Source: Rhodobium gokarnense (GTDB taxonomy: Bacteria > Pseudomonadota > Alphaproteobacteria > Rhizobiales > Rhodobiaceae). Taken from it: a stretch of 64,000 nt of DNA. The translations under genes were made by a program, and so were the position numbers. The DNA lies in NCBI RefSeq assembly GCF_025961475.1, contig NZ_JAOQNS010000002.1, positions 1 to 64,000 on the forward strand, given 5' to 3'. Below, one piece after another: positions 1 to 9,100 of this stretch (position 1 is its first letter; each line of letters begins with the position of its first letter). A model generated the notes under the pieces. It was not told where the DNA came from. It was given only the letters and a program-made list of their open reading frames with translations, and made no database searches.

Positions 1-37
1 TCCGTTCGATCGTCCGGTCATAGCTGTTGTCGCGCAT
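1..37 (-). CDS. 5' end of an unidentified gene, cut by window edge
   Basis: On the minus strand an ATG at 37 is preceded by a strong Shine-Dalgarno (AAAGGAG, about 6 bases upstream). It opens a frame reading M-R-D-N-S-Y-D-R-T-I-E-R before the window ends. Twelve codons are too few to assign a family. The ribosome binding site and position next to a long intergenic spacer are the only support. Confidence 0.45.
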   Translation of the reverse strand, partial: MRDNSYDRTIER

Positions 38-123
38 GGGTCGCTCCTTTCCGCGATCCCATCACCGAATATCTGAACTCGCACAGCAATGACGGTGAAT
101 GCTTAATCCTTCAATAATTTCAA

Positions 124-164
124 CGTCATTGCGAGGAGGCCGACAGGCCGACGCGGCAATCCAG
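124..164. repeat. Short dispersed repeat (CGTCATTGCGAGGAGGC type)
   Basis: The segment starts CGTCATTGCGAGGAGGC and ends CGCGGCAATCCAG. It matches from memory a short repeat scattered between genes in many alphaproteobacteria. A partial echo, GCGCGGCAATCACGC, follows at about 191-205. No coding role is apparent. A genome-wide search would be needed to count copies. Confidence 0.5.
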
Positions 165-250
165 CCCTTGGCTGAGAGCGATCAACGGCAGCGCGGCAAT
201 CACGCATGGACCCGGCGGACCGAACGCTCTCAATAGCCAAACACTCTGCC

Positions 251-419
251 GTCACCCCGGCCCCCGAGCCGGGGCCTATTGCCCCCATCCATGCGGTATG
301 CCGTCGGTTGTTGAAACGAGGCCGCGGCGTGGATGTCGGTCGTGTCAAGACTCGCCAATGGCGTACGGCGTTGCGACGGGCATTAGGCCCCGGGTCTCGC
401 TTCGCTCGCCCGGGGTGAC
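251..419. repeat. MITE-like element with 10-bp terminal inverted repeats
   Basis: A perfect 10-bp inverted repeat, GTCACCCCGG at 251-260 and CCGGGGTGAC at 410-419, bounds a 169-bp segment. Each end carries its own small hairpin (CCCCGG...CCGGGG on the left; CCCGGG...CCCGGG on the right). The interior encodes nothing convincing. Ends of this type are common in alphaproteobacterial intergenic DNA. Non-autonomous mobility is inferred. Confidence 0.5.
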
Positions 420-447
420 GGCGGTGGGTGAGCGGCACCGGCCGCAT

Positions 448-482
448 AAAAAAGCGGCGCCCGGAAAACTCCGGACGCCGCC
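448..482 (-). terminator. Rho-independent terminator of hupE
   Basis: On the minus strand a GC-rich stem (GGCGTCCGGA / TCCGGGCGCC, one mismatch) with a short AGTTT loop is followed by a run of six T (A-run at 448-453 on plus). It sits 27 bases past the hupE stop codon. Confidence 0.75.
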
Positions 483-509
483 TCTGTCGGTGGGGGTGTT
501 TTGGGGCCC

Positions 510-1097
510 TCAGAGCACCAGGAGCGCGACGCCGGCGAGCGCAATGGCGCCGCCGCCGGCGCGGACGGCGGTCTTGCCGAAAGCGGCGCTCGTCATCTGC
601 GCGGCAACGCCGATGCCGATGCCGATGGCGTGCAGGATCGCGGTGGCCAGGAGGAAGCCGGCGCCATAGGCGAGCCCGCTGGCGTCCGCCGGCATTTCCG
701 TGCCGTGGGCGTGGCCGTGGAAGATCGCGAAGGCACCGACCAGGACGACCGCTGCGCCGAGCGGCAGGGAGCGCCCGAAGGCGATCACCGCGCCGAAGAC
801 GATGATCGAGCCGACGATGCCGAGCTCCACGAAGGGCACGCCGATGCCGGCCATGCCGGCCGCGCCGCCGACGACCATCATGCCGAGGAAGGCGAGCGGC
901 AGCGCCCACAGCATGCGCCCGCCCATCTGGGCGGCGAGGAAGCCGACTGCGACCATGGCAAGGATGTGGTCGAGGCCGCCGAGCGGATGGCCGAAGCCGG
1001 TGGCGAAACCGGAGCCGCCGCCGACGCCGGTATGGGCGAGCGCCGGGCTGGCCACGGCGGTCAAAAGAAGCGAAAGTGGAAGGAGCGACCGATTCAT
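510..1097 (-). CDS. hupE: HupE/UreJ-family nickel permease
   Basis: A 195-residue membrane protein of the HupE/UreJ family, which imports nickel (or cobalt) for hydrogenase or urease. It has an N-terminal signal-like segment ending in ALA before HTGVGG, then the family signature HPLGGLDHILAM near residues 37-48 with conserved His and Asp, and about six hydrophobic segments separated by short loops. A conserved HGHAHG cluster lies near residue 128. Length is normal for the family. It is divergent from nikR with a candidate NikR operator in the 129-base gap, so repression by nickel-bound NikR is likely. Neither hydrogenase nor urease genes are in this window. Confidence 0.85.
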   Translation of the reverse strand: MNRSLLPLSLLLTAVASPALAHTGVGGGSGFATGFGHPLGGLDHILAMVAVGFLAAQMGGRMLWALPLAFLGMMVVGGAAGMAGIGVPFVELGIVGSIIVFGAVIAFGRSLPLGAAVVLVGAFAIFHGHAHGTEMPADASGLAYGAGFLLATAILHAIGIGIGVAAQMTSAAFGKTAVRAGGGAIALAGVALLVL

Positions 1098-1154
1098 CTC
1101 AAAGGAATCCCCTGGTTGCCGTCCGCCTTGATGTCCGGAAGGTGTGGCGGATCG

Positions 1155-1181
1155 TTATGAAGAAATACAAAAAGATCATAC
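1155..1181. promoter_or_regulatory. Candidate NikR operator
   Basis: Half-sites TTATGA (1155-1160) and TCATAC (1176-1181) form an inverted repeat with a 15-base spacer, one mismatch from the arms of the known E. coli NikR site (GTATGA, 16-base spacer, TCATAC). It lies between the divergent hupE and nikR genes, where NikR would control the permease and itself. This is inference from arm similarity and position. Confidence 0.55.
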
Positions 1182-1226
1182 GCCCGATCGGGCGGTGAGG
1201 CAACGAACGGGGCGAAACGAACCGCC

Positions 1227-1655
1227 ATGGCGCGCGTGACCATTTCCATCGACGATGAACTCCTGGAAAAGTTCGACGTCTTCATCGCCGAGAAGGGCTA
1301 CGAGACCCGGTCGGAGGGCATCCGCGACGCCGTCCGGCAACTGCTCGCCGGCGAGGAGGTGACGCAAAAGAAGGACGTGCCCTGCGTCGGCTGCGTCACC
1401 TATGTCTACAGCCACCGGGAACGCACGCTGTCCGCCCGCCTGATGGAGACCCAGCACCACCACCACGACATCCCGGCCGCCACGCTCCACGTCCATATCG
1501 ACCCGGAGACCTGCCTTGAGACGACGGTCCTCAGGGGCACCGTCGCCGAGGTCGAGGACCTTGCCGACCGCATCACCTCCCAGACCGGCGTGCGCCACGG
1601 CCGGCTGCACGTCATTCCCGTCGAAACGGCGAAACACGAAAAACACGAAACGTAA
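1227..1655 (+). CDS. nikR: Nickel-responsive transcriptional regulator NikR
   Basis: A 142-residue ribbon-helix-helix repressor. The N-terminus (MARVTISIDDELLEKFD, residues 1-17) is the ribbon and first helix, followed by YETRSEGIRDAVR. The C-terminal ACT-like domain carries the nickel ligands: His77 in a run of four His, then His88, His90 and Cys96 (motif HVHIDPETC). The tail beyond residue 130 is charged (KHEKHET). It lies 24 bases upstream of a zinc alcohol dehydrogenase gene with the same direction, and divergent from hupE across an inverted repeat resembling a NikR operator. Nickel-dependent autoregulation is likely. Confidence 0.92.
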   Translation: MARVTISIDDELLEKFDVFIAEKGYETRSEGIRDAVRQLLAGEEVTQKKDVPCVGCVTYVYSHRERTLSARLMETQHHHHDIPAATLHVHIDPETCLETTVLRGTVAEVEDLADRITSQTGVRHGRLHVIPVETAKHEKHET

Positions 1656-1679
1656 AAAGTACAGAGTGCGGAGGAAATC

Positions 1680-2807
1680 ATGTCCATTGAGATCGAAGCC
1701 GCGGTGCTGGCCTCCCCGGCGCCGCAGCGCACCTTTGCCGAGGGCCGGCCGCTTTCCATCGAGACCTTGCTGCTCGATCCGCCGAAGGCGGACGAGGTCG
1801 TGGTGCGCATCGAGGCGGCGAGCCTCTGTCGCTCGGACCTGTCCGTCATCACCGGCATCCGCGCCTGGCCGATGCCGATCGTGCCGGGCCACGAGGCGAG
1901 CGGTATCGTGGAAGAGGTCGGCTCCGAGGTGACGGGCCTTGTCCCCGGCGACCGGGTGGTTCTGGTCTACCAGCCGCAATGCGGCCACTGCCCTGACTGC
2001 ATCGAAGGCGATGCCCATCTCTGCGAGCCGGGCCTTGCGGCCAACCGCGCCGGCGCCCTCCTCTCCGGCGGCCAGCGGCTGCACAGGGGCGCGGACGCGG
2101 TCCACCATCACATGGGGCTCTCGGCCTTCGCGACCCGCGCGGTCGTCTCCGAGGCGTCTCTCGTCAAGGTCGACCCCGACCTCGATCCGGACATTGCCGC
2201 ACTCTTCGGCTGCGCGGTGATGTGCGGCGCCGGCAGCGTCATCCATACGGGACACGTCACGGCCGGCGAGACGGTGGCGATCGTCGGCATCGGCGGCGTC
2301 GGGGCGAGCGCCATCCTAGGCGCGCGGGTCGCCGGCGCCGCGCGCATCATCGCCGTCGACCCGGACCCGGAAAAGCGCAAGGCCGCCCTCGACTTCGGCG
2401 CCACCGATGCGGTCGCTGCAGGCGATGACGCGGCAGCCATGATCGTGGAGATGACGAAGGGCGGCGTCGATTGCGCCTTCGAGACGGCGGGCCAGCACGA
2501 TGCCTTCGCCACCGCCTATGGCGCGGCCAAGCGCGGCGGGCGCGTCGTCACCGTCGGCCTCGTCAATCCGCAAACGCCCTTTGCCCTCGACATCGCCGGC
2601 CTCGTCACCGGCGCCAAGTCGATCACCGGCAGCTACATGGGAAGCTGCAATCCGAAGATCGACATCCCGAAATTCGTCGGCCTCTACCGTTCCGGCCGCT
2701 TCCCGGTCGACAAGCTGATCACCCACCGCATGCCGCTCGCAGAGGTCAACACGGCCCTCGACCGCATGGCCGACAGCCGCGCGTTCAGGCAGATCCTGAA
2801 GCCCTGA
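1680..2807 (+). CDS. Zinc-dependent alcohol dehydrogenase (MDR superfamily)
   Basis: A 375-residue medium-chain dehydrogenase that oxidises an alcohol or reduces an aldehyde with NAD(P); the substrate is unknown. Catalytic zinc ligands are Cys50 (ASLCRSD) and His71-Glu72 (PGHEASG). The structural zinc loop follows at about residues 100-114 (CGHCPDCIEGDAHLC). The nucleotide-binding motif is VGIGGVGAS near residue 200. A GGAGGAA ribosome binding site precedes the ATG. It follows nikR by 24 bases, so the two may share a transcript; a link to nickel metabolism is not obvious. It resembles class III-like or AdhD-type enzymes, but lacks features that would fix a substrate. Confidence 0.85.
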   Translation: MSIEIEAAVLASPAPQRTFAEGRPLSIETLLLDPPKADEVVVRIEAASLCRSDLSVITGIRAWPMPIVPGHEASGIVEEVGSEVTGLVPGDRVVLVYQPQCGHCPDCIEGDAHLCEPGLAANRAGALLSGGQRLHRGADAVHHHMGLSAFATRAVVSEASLVKVDPDLDPDIAALFGCAVMCGAGSVIHTGHVTAGETVAIVGIGGVGASAILGARVAGAARIIAVDPDPEKRKAALDFGATDAVAAGDDAAAMIVEMTKGGVDCAFETAGQHDAFATAYGAAKRGGRVVTVGLVNPQTPFALDIAGLVTGAKSITGSYMGSCNPKIDIPKFVGLYRSGRFPVDKLITHRMPLAEVNTALDRMADSRAFRQILKP

Positions 2808-3219
2808 GTGCCAACTCGGCAGGCAACGCCGAACTTTAGCCGCAATCCCCGGTATAGTGCCCCGTCTCCTGCCGATCGAGGCGCAACCAAGGGATAGTCG
2901 ATGCTCAGAGCCATGAACAATTTGCTGGACCGCCCGGCGAATGGCTCCTGTCCTTGCGCCAATTCGCCGATCGTCCGCTAGCCGACAACACGCTTCAAAC
3001 CGTCGCGATGGTTTGCCGAACGCCCTGAAACCGGGCGTTTGTGGCGGCGTTTGATGCCGTATCGGCTGGCGCTCCGCGCCGGTCCTCACCGAAGACGCGT
3101 TTCCGCAGCATCCATATAGCATGCGTGATGCAGGCATTTTTACAAGCCTGACCCATCACGCATTGCGGACAGCGTCTTGCGGCAAGGCCGGCGTACCGAA
3201 CCCTTTCGAAAGACCCGAC
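2808..3219 (+). other. Intergenic stretch with one possible tiny ORF
   Basis: No recognisable gene. A 26-codon frame at 2901-2981 starts MLRAMNNLLD after AAGGGATAG, holds two Cys close together (GSCPCAN) and ends at a TAG. It could be a leader peptide or chance. The frame open from 3121 into the next gene is discussed there. Confidence 0.4.
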
Positions 3220-4392
3220 ATGACCTGCAAGACAACCTTTGCGGGAACTGGAAAGCTGCGCCCGGGGCTCGATGCCCAGCTCCGCCGCTACCATCGCGAC
3301 CACCGTCGGCGCCTGCGCAAGCTCGCCCGCGGCTCGGTCGCGCTGCGTGATCTCGTCCACGGCTTTCCGGCGATGGCCGTCGCGCTGGTCACCGGCTATC
3401 GCACCCGCGCGGATCGCGACGGCTGCATCGCCGTGCTCACGGCGGGCGGCGACCTGAAGCGGGCCGCCGGCGTCCTCGGCCTGCCGTTCTGGCTGCGCCG
3501 CCTGCCGCCGGAGGCCTTCGTCGGGCCGCTCGACGAGGGCGTGGACGGCAAGGCGGCGAGCGACGAAAAATTCGCTCGCCGTGTCGTCAACCTCGTGCCG
3601 GAAGACCCCAACGCGACGGCCATGTGGCTCGCATGGGTTCAGGCGGCGCGGCGTGGAGCGGGGGACGATTTCGCCCTCTGGCTCGCCTCCCGTCGCATCT
3701 ACCGGGCGGGGGAGGCCGGGCCGCCGCCGCTGACGGTGCTTGCCGCCTATACCTGGTTCTCCGCGAACCGCGAGCTGACGGCGGCAAGCCTCATCGGCAC
3801 GCCCTGGCATGCCCGTATGGCGCTTCCCCGTGCCGTGGCGGAGGCGAAGCGCTGGTTCCACCGGGCCGTCTTCGGCTTCTGCCGCAGCGCGCCGGGGATC
3901 GACGCGAGCTGGTACCGGACCCAGGCGGTGGCGGGCATCCGCTTCGTGCCGCTGACGAGCCGTGAGGCGCTGCGGCGCGAGGGCGACCGGATGGCGAACT
4001 GCGTCGCCGGCTACCACGAAAAGGTCGTCGAGGGCGGTTGCCTGATTTATGGCCTGCGCCGGGACGACGCCCCCGTCGCGACCATGGAGCTGGTGCCGCA
4101 CCCGTCGGTGCCGGGCGTCGGCCTCATCGCCCAGCTCCTTGGGCCGGGCAACACGCCCGTCGACCGGGATGTGGTCGAGGCCGCCCGGACCTGGCGGGCG
4201 CGCCAGGGGCCGTTTCCGCTCGGCATTACCCGCCTTGCGGTCTCGCCCGAGCGCTGGGAGCGGCTCTTTGCGCCCTACCGCGAGGCAATGGGGGCCGATG
4301 CGGCGATCGCCGAGGCTCCGACCCCGGCCTTCCTCGCGCGGATCTCCCGCGAGCTGGCGGCGCTGGAGGCGATCGCCACCAAGGCGACGTGA
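3220..4392 (+). CDS. PcfJ-like protein
   Basis: About 390 residues from the chosen start; an upstream in-frame ATG at 3121 would add 33 residues lacking homology-like features and a ribosome binding site. The C-terminal half contains the PcfJ-type signature, MANCVAGYHEKVVEGGCLIY around residues 265-285, with the NCV core and Gly/Cys residues typical of the family. The N-terminal half is Arg-rich and helical. PcfJ was named from an enterococcal conjugative plasmid, but homologues are common as solitary chromosomal genes of unknown function in alphaproteobacteria. No conjugation genes are nearby. It converges on soeC across a terminator. Confidence 0.7.
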   Translation: MTCKTTFAGTGKLRPGLDAQLRRYHRDHRRRLRKLARGSVALRDLVHGFPAMAVALVTGYRTRADRDGCIAVLTAGGDLKRAAGVLGLPFWLRRLPPEAFVGPLDEGVDGKAASDEKFARRVVNLVPEDPNATAMWLAWVQAARRGAGDDFALWLASRRIYRAGEAGPPPLTVLAAYTWFSANRELTAASLIGTPWHARMALPRAVAEAKRWFHRAVFGFCRSAPGIDASWYRTQAVAGIRFVPLTSREALRREGDRMANCVAGYHEKVVEGGCLIYGLRRDDAPVATMELVPHPSVPGVGLIAQLLGPGNTPVDRDVVEAARTWRARQGPFPLGITRLAVSPERWERLFAPYREAMGADAAIAEAPTPAFLARISRELAALEAIATKAT

Positions 4393-4401
4393 TCGCCACA
4401 C

Positions 4402-4446
4402 AAAAAGCGCCGCCGCCGGACGAGAAATCCGGCGGCGGTGCGCTTG
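4402..4446. terminator. Bidirectional terminator between pcfJ-like gene and soeC
   Basis: A GC-rich stem (CGCCGCCGCCGGA at 4408-4420 pairing with TCCGGCGGCG at 4428-4437 plus flanking pairs) has A5 on its left (T5 on the minus strand) and TTGTTT on its right. It lies between convergent stop codons. Confidence 0.7.
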
Positions 4447-4467
4447 TTTCGTGCGGCGGGATCGACC

Positions 4468-5448
4468 TCAGCCGAGCGTGCGGTAGTAGATGTTCTGCGG
4501 ATGGTTGGCCTCGGCGAAAAAGTACCAGCGCTCCACCAGGAGCCCCAGCACCTGCACCGCGACGGCGGCAACGAGGATCGGCAGCGAGTAGAAGAAAATG
4601 CCGGCGGCCGTCAGGATCACCGGGACGACGAAGACGGCAGTGAGGAAGATCGGCCGCAGCAATTTCATCAGCTTGGCGCCCGCCCCGTGGAAGAACTCCC
4701 GCGTGTTGAAGGTGCCGCCGAGCGCGCCCATGGACCTCTGGACGATGCGGTCGTGGTGGACGCCGATGGCCGTCTGCGGCGTCGATTTGGGCCTGAGCCG
4801 CGCATTGCGGATCAGCGAGGCGCCGCGGGTGACGAAGGCGATGACGGTGAGGACGATCGCCCAGCCGCCGTAGAAGTAGGTCAGCGCCGGGTCGAAATAG
4901 GCCGCCAGCGCCGTCGCCAGCACGAAGCCGGAGGCGCCGCCGAGGAGGATGTAGTTCAGCACGGTCAGCGGCGAGTGCCATTCCTGCAGGAATTTCAGGC
5001 ACGCATAGATCATCGCCGTGCAGACGAAGAGCCCGAAGGAGAACACGGTGCCGACGACGCCGACGAGGAGCGAGAGGCGCACCGGCGGCGCCCCCTCGCG
5101 GATCAGGAACACCGGGTTCCAGTCGAGATAATGGATGGCGCCGTAGATGAAGACGAGGCCGATGACCGCCGGCATGATGATGACTTCGCGCGACAGCCAG
5201 GACGTCCGCCACATCGCCGCCGCCCGCCAGGCCCGTTCCGGCCGGCCGAGGTGGAAGAACGAGGCGATCAGCCCGCCGATGAGGAGGAGGAAGGCGAGGG
5301 CGCTGCCGACGATATAGAGGACCGGCGCCGGATCGACGGGCAGAAGCTCGAAGAAGTCGTAGATCTCCGCCGTCGTCATGGCGAGGAACAGGCCCTGGCC
5401 GAGGCCGGCGAGCACCGTCAGAAAGATAACCGAAAATGCGGGATGCAT
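4468..5448 (-). CDS. soeC: Sulfite dehydrogenase membrane subunit SoeC (DmsC/NrfD-like)
   Basis: A 326-residue integral membrane protein with about eight hydrophobic segments, of the DmsC type that anchors molybdoenzyme complexes and exchanges electrons with quinone. The first segment begins at residue 5 (FSVIFLTVLAGLGQGLFLAM), and the motif FHLGRPERAWRA near residue 64 is typical of the family. It is the third gene of soeABC, 19 bases after soeB. SoeABC oxidises sulfite to sulfate on the cytoplasmic face in sulfur oxidisers using the Dsr pathway. A generic DMSO/thiosulfate reductase anchor is the alternative, but the nearby dsr cluster favours SoeC. Confidence 0.82.
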   Translation of the reverse strand: MHPAFSVIFLTVLAGLGQGLFLAMTTAEIYDFFELLPVDPAPVLYIVGSALAFLLLIGGLIASFFHLGRPERAWRAAAMWRTSWLSREVIIMPAVIGLVFIYGAIHYLDWNPVFLIREGAPPVRLSLLVGVVGTVFSFGLFVCTAMIYACLKFLQEWHSPLTVLNYILLGGASGFVLATALAAYFDPALTYFYGGWAIVLTVIAFVTRGASLIRNARLRPKSTPQTAIGVHHDRIVQRSMGALGGTFNTREFFHGAGAKLMKLLRPIFLTAVFVVPVILTAAGIFFYSLPILVAAVAVQVLGLLVERWYFFAEANHPQNIYYRTLG

Positions 5449-5467
5449 GGGGTAAAGCTCCTTCGGG

Positions 5468-6196
5468 CTACCAGGGCATGAACTCGTCCGAGGTCGGCTT
5501 GTCGAGTTCCGCTTTCGGCTGCTGTTCTTTCTTCAAGGGGTTGTCGGCACGGGTCAGTTCGTCCTCGTGCAGGTGGATGCGGGTCTTGCGCCGCGGCAGG
5601 TAGCGGTTGGCCGGCTTGGTGCCCCATTCCGGCATCAGCTCGTAGCCGCCGCGCTCGCGCACCGCGGTCGAGGCCTCCGACTCCGGATCGTGGACGTCGC
5701 CGAAGAGCCGCGCATTGGTCGGGCAGGCGAGCACGCAGGCCGGCTTCCTCTGGGCCTCCGGCAGGCTGGTGTCGTAGATGCGGTCGACGCAGAGGGTGCA
5801 TTTCTTCATCACCTTCTGTTCCTCGTCGATCTCGCGTGCGCCATAGGGGCAGGCCCAGGAGCAGTATTTGCAGCCGATGCACTTGTCGTAGTCGACCAGC
5901 ACGATGCCGTCCTCCTTGCGCTTGTAGGAGGCCCCGGTCGGGCAGACGGGGACGCAGGGCGGGTCCTCGCAATGCAGGCAGGATTTCGGGAAATGCACGG
6001 TCTCCGTCATCGGGAAGGTGCCGACCTCGAAGGTCTGCACCCGGTTGAAGAACGTGCCGCTCGGATCGGCCTCATAGGGCCGCTGGTCGGTCAGCGGCCC
6101 GGCCTGGCCGCCGGTGTTCCATTCCTTGCAGGAGGTCACGCAGGCGTGGCAGCCGACGCAGACATTGAGGTCGATGACCAGGGCAAGCTGGGTCAT
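5468..6196 (-). CDS. soeB: Sulfite dehydrogenase iron-sulfur subunit SoeB
   Basis: A 242-residue ferredoxin-type protein carrying four Cys-rich cluster motifs: CVGCHACVTSC near residues 12-22, CLHCEDPPCVPVC near 74-86, CIGCKYCSWACP near 107-118, and CTLC with a later CVLAC. No signal peptide is present, so the complex faces the cytoplasm, as expected for SoeB. Its ATG overlaps the soeA stop by four bases, implying translational coupling. It relays electrons from the molybdenum subunit to SoeC. The C-terminal 40 residues are charged (PRRKTRIHLHEDE). Confidence 0.87.
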   Translation of the reverse strand: MTQLALVIDLNVCVGCHACVTSCKEWNTGGQAGPLTDQRPYEADPSGTFFNRVQTFEVGTFPMTETVHFPKSCLHCEDPPCVPVCPTGASYKRKEDGIVLVDYDKCIGCKYCSWACPYGAREIDEEQKVMKKCTLCVDRIYDTSLPEAQRKPACVLACPTNARLFGDVHDPESEASTAVRERGGYELMPEWGTKPANRYLPRRKTRIHLHEDELTRADNPLKKEQQPKAELDKPTSDEFMPW

Positions 6197-9100
6197 TTGG
6201 TGTCTCCTTCGGCTTCGAGCGACTTTTCTTCGGCCGGCGCGGCCGCGGGCGGCGGCGCCTCCTGCTTCGGCAGCTCTTCTTCCGTGGCGGGCGCTGCCGT
6301 TGCCTCGGCCGGCACCGGCGGCTCCGCCGGTGCGGCCGCGGGCGTAGCCCCGTTACTGCCTGCCGCCGCAACGCCTGCCCCGACGGCCGGTGTTGCCATC
6401 GGCGCCGGCTCCTCACTCATCGCCTTTTTCGGGAAAAGCTTCGACCAGAGGCTCCGCGCGCGCATGCCCGGCACCGGCTTCATGGTGGCGAACTGCGGGT
6501 AGCTCTGCTTCGGCTCGTCGGCGCCGGCCTTGCGGATCCTGACGCGCACGTCGTACCAGCCGGCCTGGCCGGTGATCGGGTCGGAGTTGGAGTGGATGTC
6601 GCCGGTCTCGGGGTCCGCCGGCAGTTCTTCCGAGATCAGGTGGTTGAGCAAAAATCCCTTCTGGGATTCGTTGGCCTGCGGCGACAGGTTCCAGGCGCCT
6701 GACGCCTTGCCGATGGCGTTCCAGGTCCACACCGTGCCGGGCTCGACCGACTCGGAGTAGCGGCACATGCAGCGCACCTTGCCCCACTGGGACTCCACCC
6801 AGATCCAGTCGCCGTCGGCGATGCCGAGGCCGGCCGCGACGCTGGAATTGACGTAGAGATAATTGTGGGCGTGGATCTGGCGCAGCCAGGCGTTCTGGGA
6901 GTCCCAGGAGTGGTACATCGCCATCGGCCGCTGGGTGATGGCGTTGAGCGGGAAGCTCGCCGTATCCGTCTGCTGCGCCTCCAGTGTCTCGTAATAGAAG
7001 GGCAGGGGATCGAAGAAGGTCTCGATGCGCTTCCTCAGCCGGTCCGGCGGCTGGCGGCCGTCACCCTTGCCTTGCGCGGCCAGCCGGAAGCTCTGCAGCA
7101 CTTCGGAATAGAGGTGGATGATGAGCGGGTCGGCGTAGCGGGTCAGCCGCATGCGCTGCGACCAGTCCAGATAGCCGCGGTTCCAGTTGCGCATATACTG
7201 GTAGGAGCGCGGCAGCTCGTAGTGGAAGACGCAGTTGTTGCGGGCGTACATCTCCCACTGCTTCGGGTTCGGCTCGCCGCGCATCGCCTTCTCGCCCGCC
7301 TTGCCGCGCCAGCCCGACAGGAAGCCGATGCCGGAGCCCGGCTCGGTCTCGAAATTGACGATGAAGTCGGGGTAGTTACGGTATTTGCGGGTGCCGTCGG
7401 GGCGCACGAAGGCCGGCAGCTTCAGCCGCGAGCCGAGCTCGATGATGACCTCCTGGAACGGCTTGGAATTGCCGTGCGGCGGCACCACGGGAACGCGGAT
7501 GGAATCGCACGGCCCGTCATATTCGGAGATCGGCCGGTCGAGCAGGCTCATCACGTCGTGGCGTTCCAGATAGGTCGTGTCCGGCAGCACCAGGTCGGCG
7601 AAGTTGACGGTCTCGGAGTGGAAGGCGTCGGCGACGATGATGAACGGGATCTTGTACTCGCCGTTCTCCTCCTTGTCGGTCAGCATCTGCCTGACGCCGA
7701 CCGTGTTCATGGTCGAGTTCCAGGCCATGTTGGCCATGAACATGAAGAGCGTGTCGATCTTGTAGGGGTCGCCCCGCCAGGCATTGGTGATGACGTTGTG
7801 CATCAGGCCGTGGGCGGCGAGTGGGTAGTCCCAGGAGAACGCCTTGTCGATGCGCACCGGCGCGCCCTCTTCGGTGACGAACAGGTCGTCCGGATCGGCC
7901 GGCCAGCCGAGCGGCATGCCGTCGAGCGGCGTGTTCGGCTTGACCGCGAGGTCGGTGGTGGGCGTCTTCGGGCAGGGCGGGATCGGCCGCGGGAACGGCG
8001 CCTTGTGGCGGAAGCCGCCGGGCCGGTCGATGGTGCCGAGCAGCGTCATCAGGATCGACAGCGCCCGGATCGTCTGGAAGCCGTTGGAGTGGGCGGCAAG
8101 GCCGCGCATGGCGTGGAACGAGACCGGGTTGCCGGTGACGGTGTCGTGGTCCTTGCCCCAGGCATCGGTCCAGGCGATCGGCAGTTCGATCTTCTGGTCG
8201 CGGGCGACGACGCCCATCTCGTAGGCGAGCCGGCGGATGGTGTCGGCCGGAATGCCGGTGATGTTGGCGGCCCATTCCGGGGTGTACTGCTCGACCCGCT
8301 CCAGGAGAAGCTGGAACGCCGGCTTGACCGGCGTGCCGTCCTTCAGCTCGAACTCGCCGAGGAGCCGGGGTTCCGCGCCATCGGTATGGGTGACGACGGG
8401 CGTGTCCTTGTTGAGGTCCCACCACATGGTGTTGGGGGCGTCGAAACAGCCTTCCTCCACCTCGATGTCGGCGCGCACGAACTTGCCGTGTTCCTGCGAG
8501 GCCTCGTCGAGATTCACCAGTTGCGGCGCGTTGGTGTAGCGCCACAGGAAGTCGCGGTCGTAGAGCCCGACCTTGATGATCTCGCGGATGAGGGCGAGGA
8601 ACAGCGCGCCGTCGGTGCCCGGCTTGATCGGCACCCACTCGTCGGCGATCGCGGCATAGCCGGAGCGCACCGGGTTGATGGCGATGAACCGCCCGCCATT
8701 GCGCTTGAACTTGGAGATCTCGGCCTTCAGCGGGTTGGAGTGGTGGTCCTCCGCCGTGCCGATCATGACGAACAGCTTGGAACGCTCAAGGTCGGGGCCG
8801 CCGAACTCCCAGAACGAGCCGCCGATGGTGTAGATCATTCCGGCGGCCATGTTGACCGAGCAGAAGCCGCCATGAGCGGCATAGTTCGGCGTGCCGAACT
8901 GCTTGGCGAAGAGCCCGGTCAGCGCCTGCATCTGGTCGCGGCCAGTGAACATGGCGAATTTCTTAGGGTCGGTCGCGCGCAGGTGCCCGAGCCGCTTTTC
9001 CAGGATGTCGAAGGCTTCGTCCCAGGAGATCGGCACGAACTTGCCGGCGCCGCGCTCGGTCCCCGGCGCCCGCTTCAGCGGTTCGGAGAGCCGCGCCGGC

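Larger units (their letters stand above)
38..447. other. Gene-free spacer filled with repeats
   Basis: About 410 bases separate the leftward partial gene from the hupE terminator. The sequence holds two dispersed-repeat-like elements (listed separately at 124-164 and 251-419). The open frames crossing it are low-complexity Arg/Pro/Ala frames typical of GC-rich noncoding DNA, so no gene is called. Confidence 0.6.
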
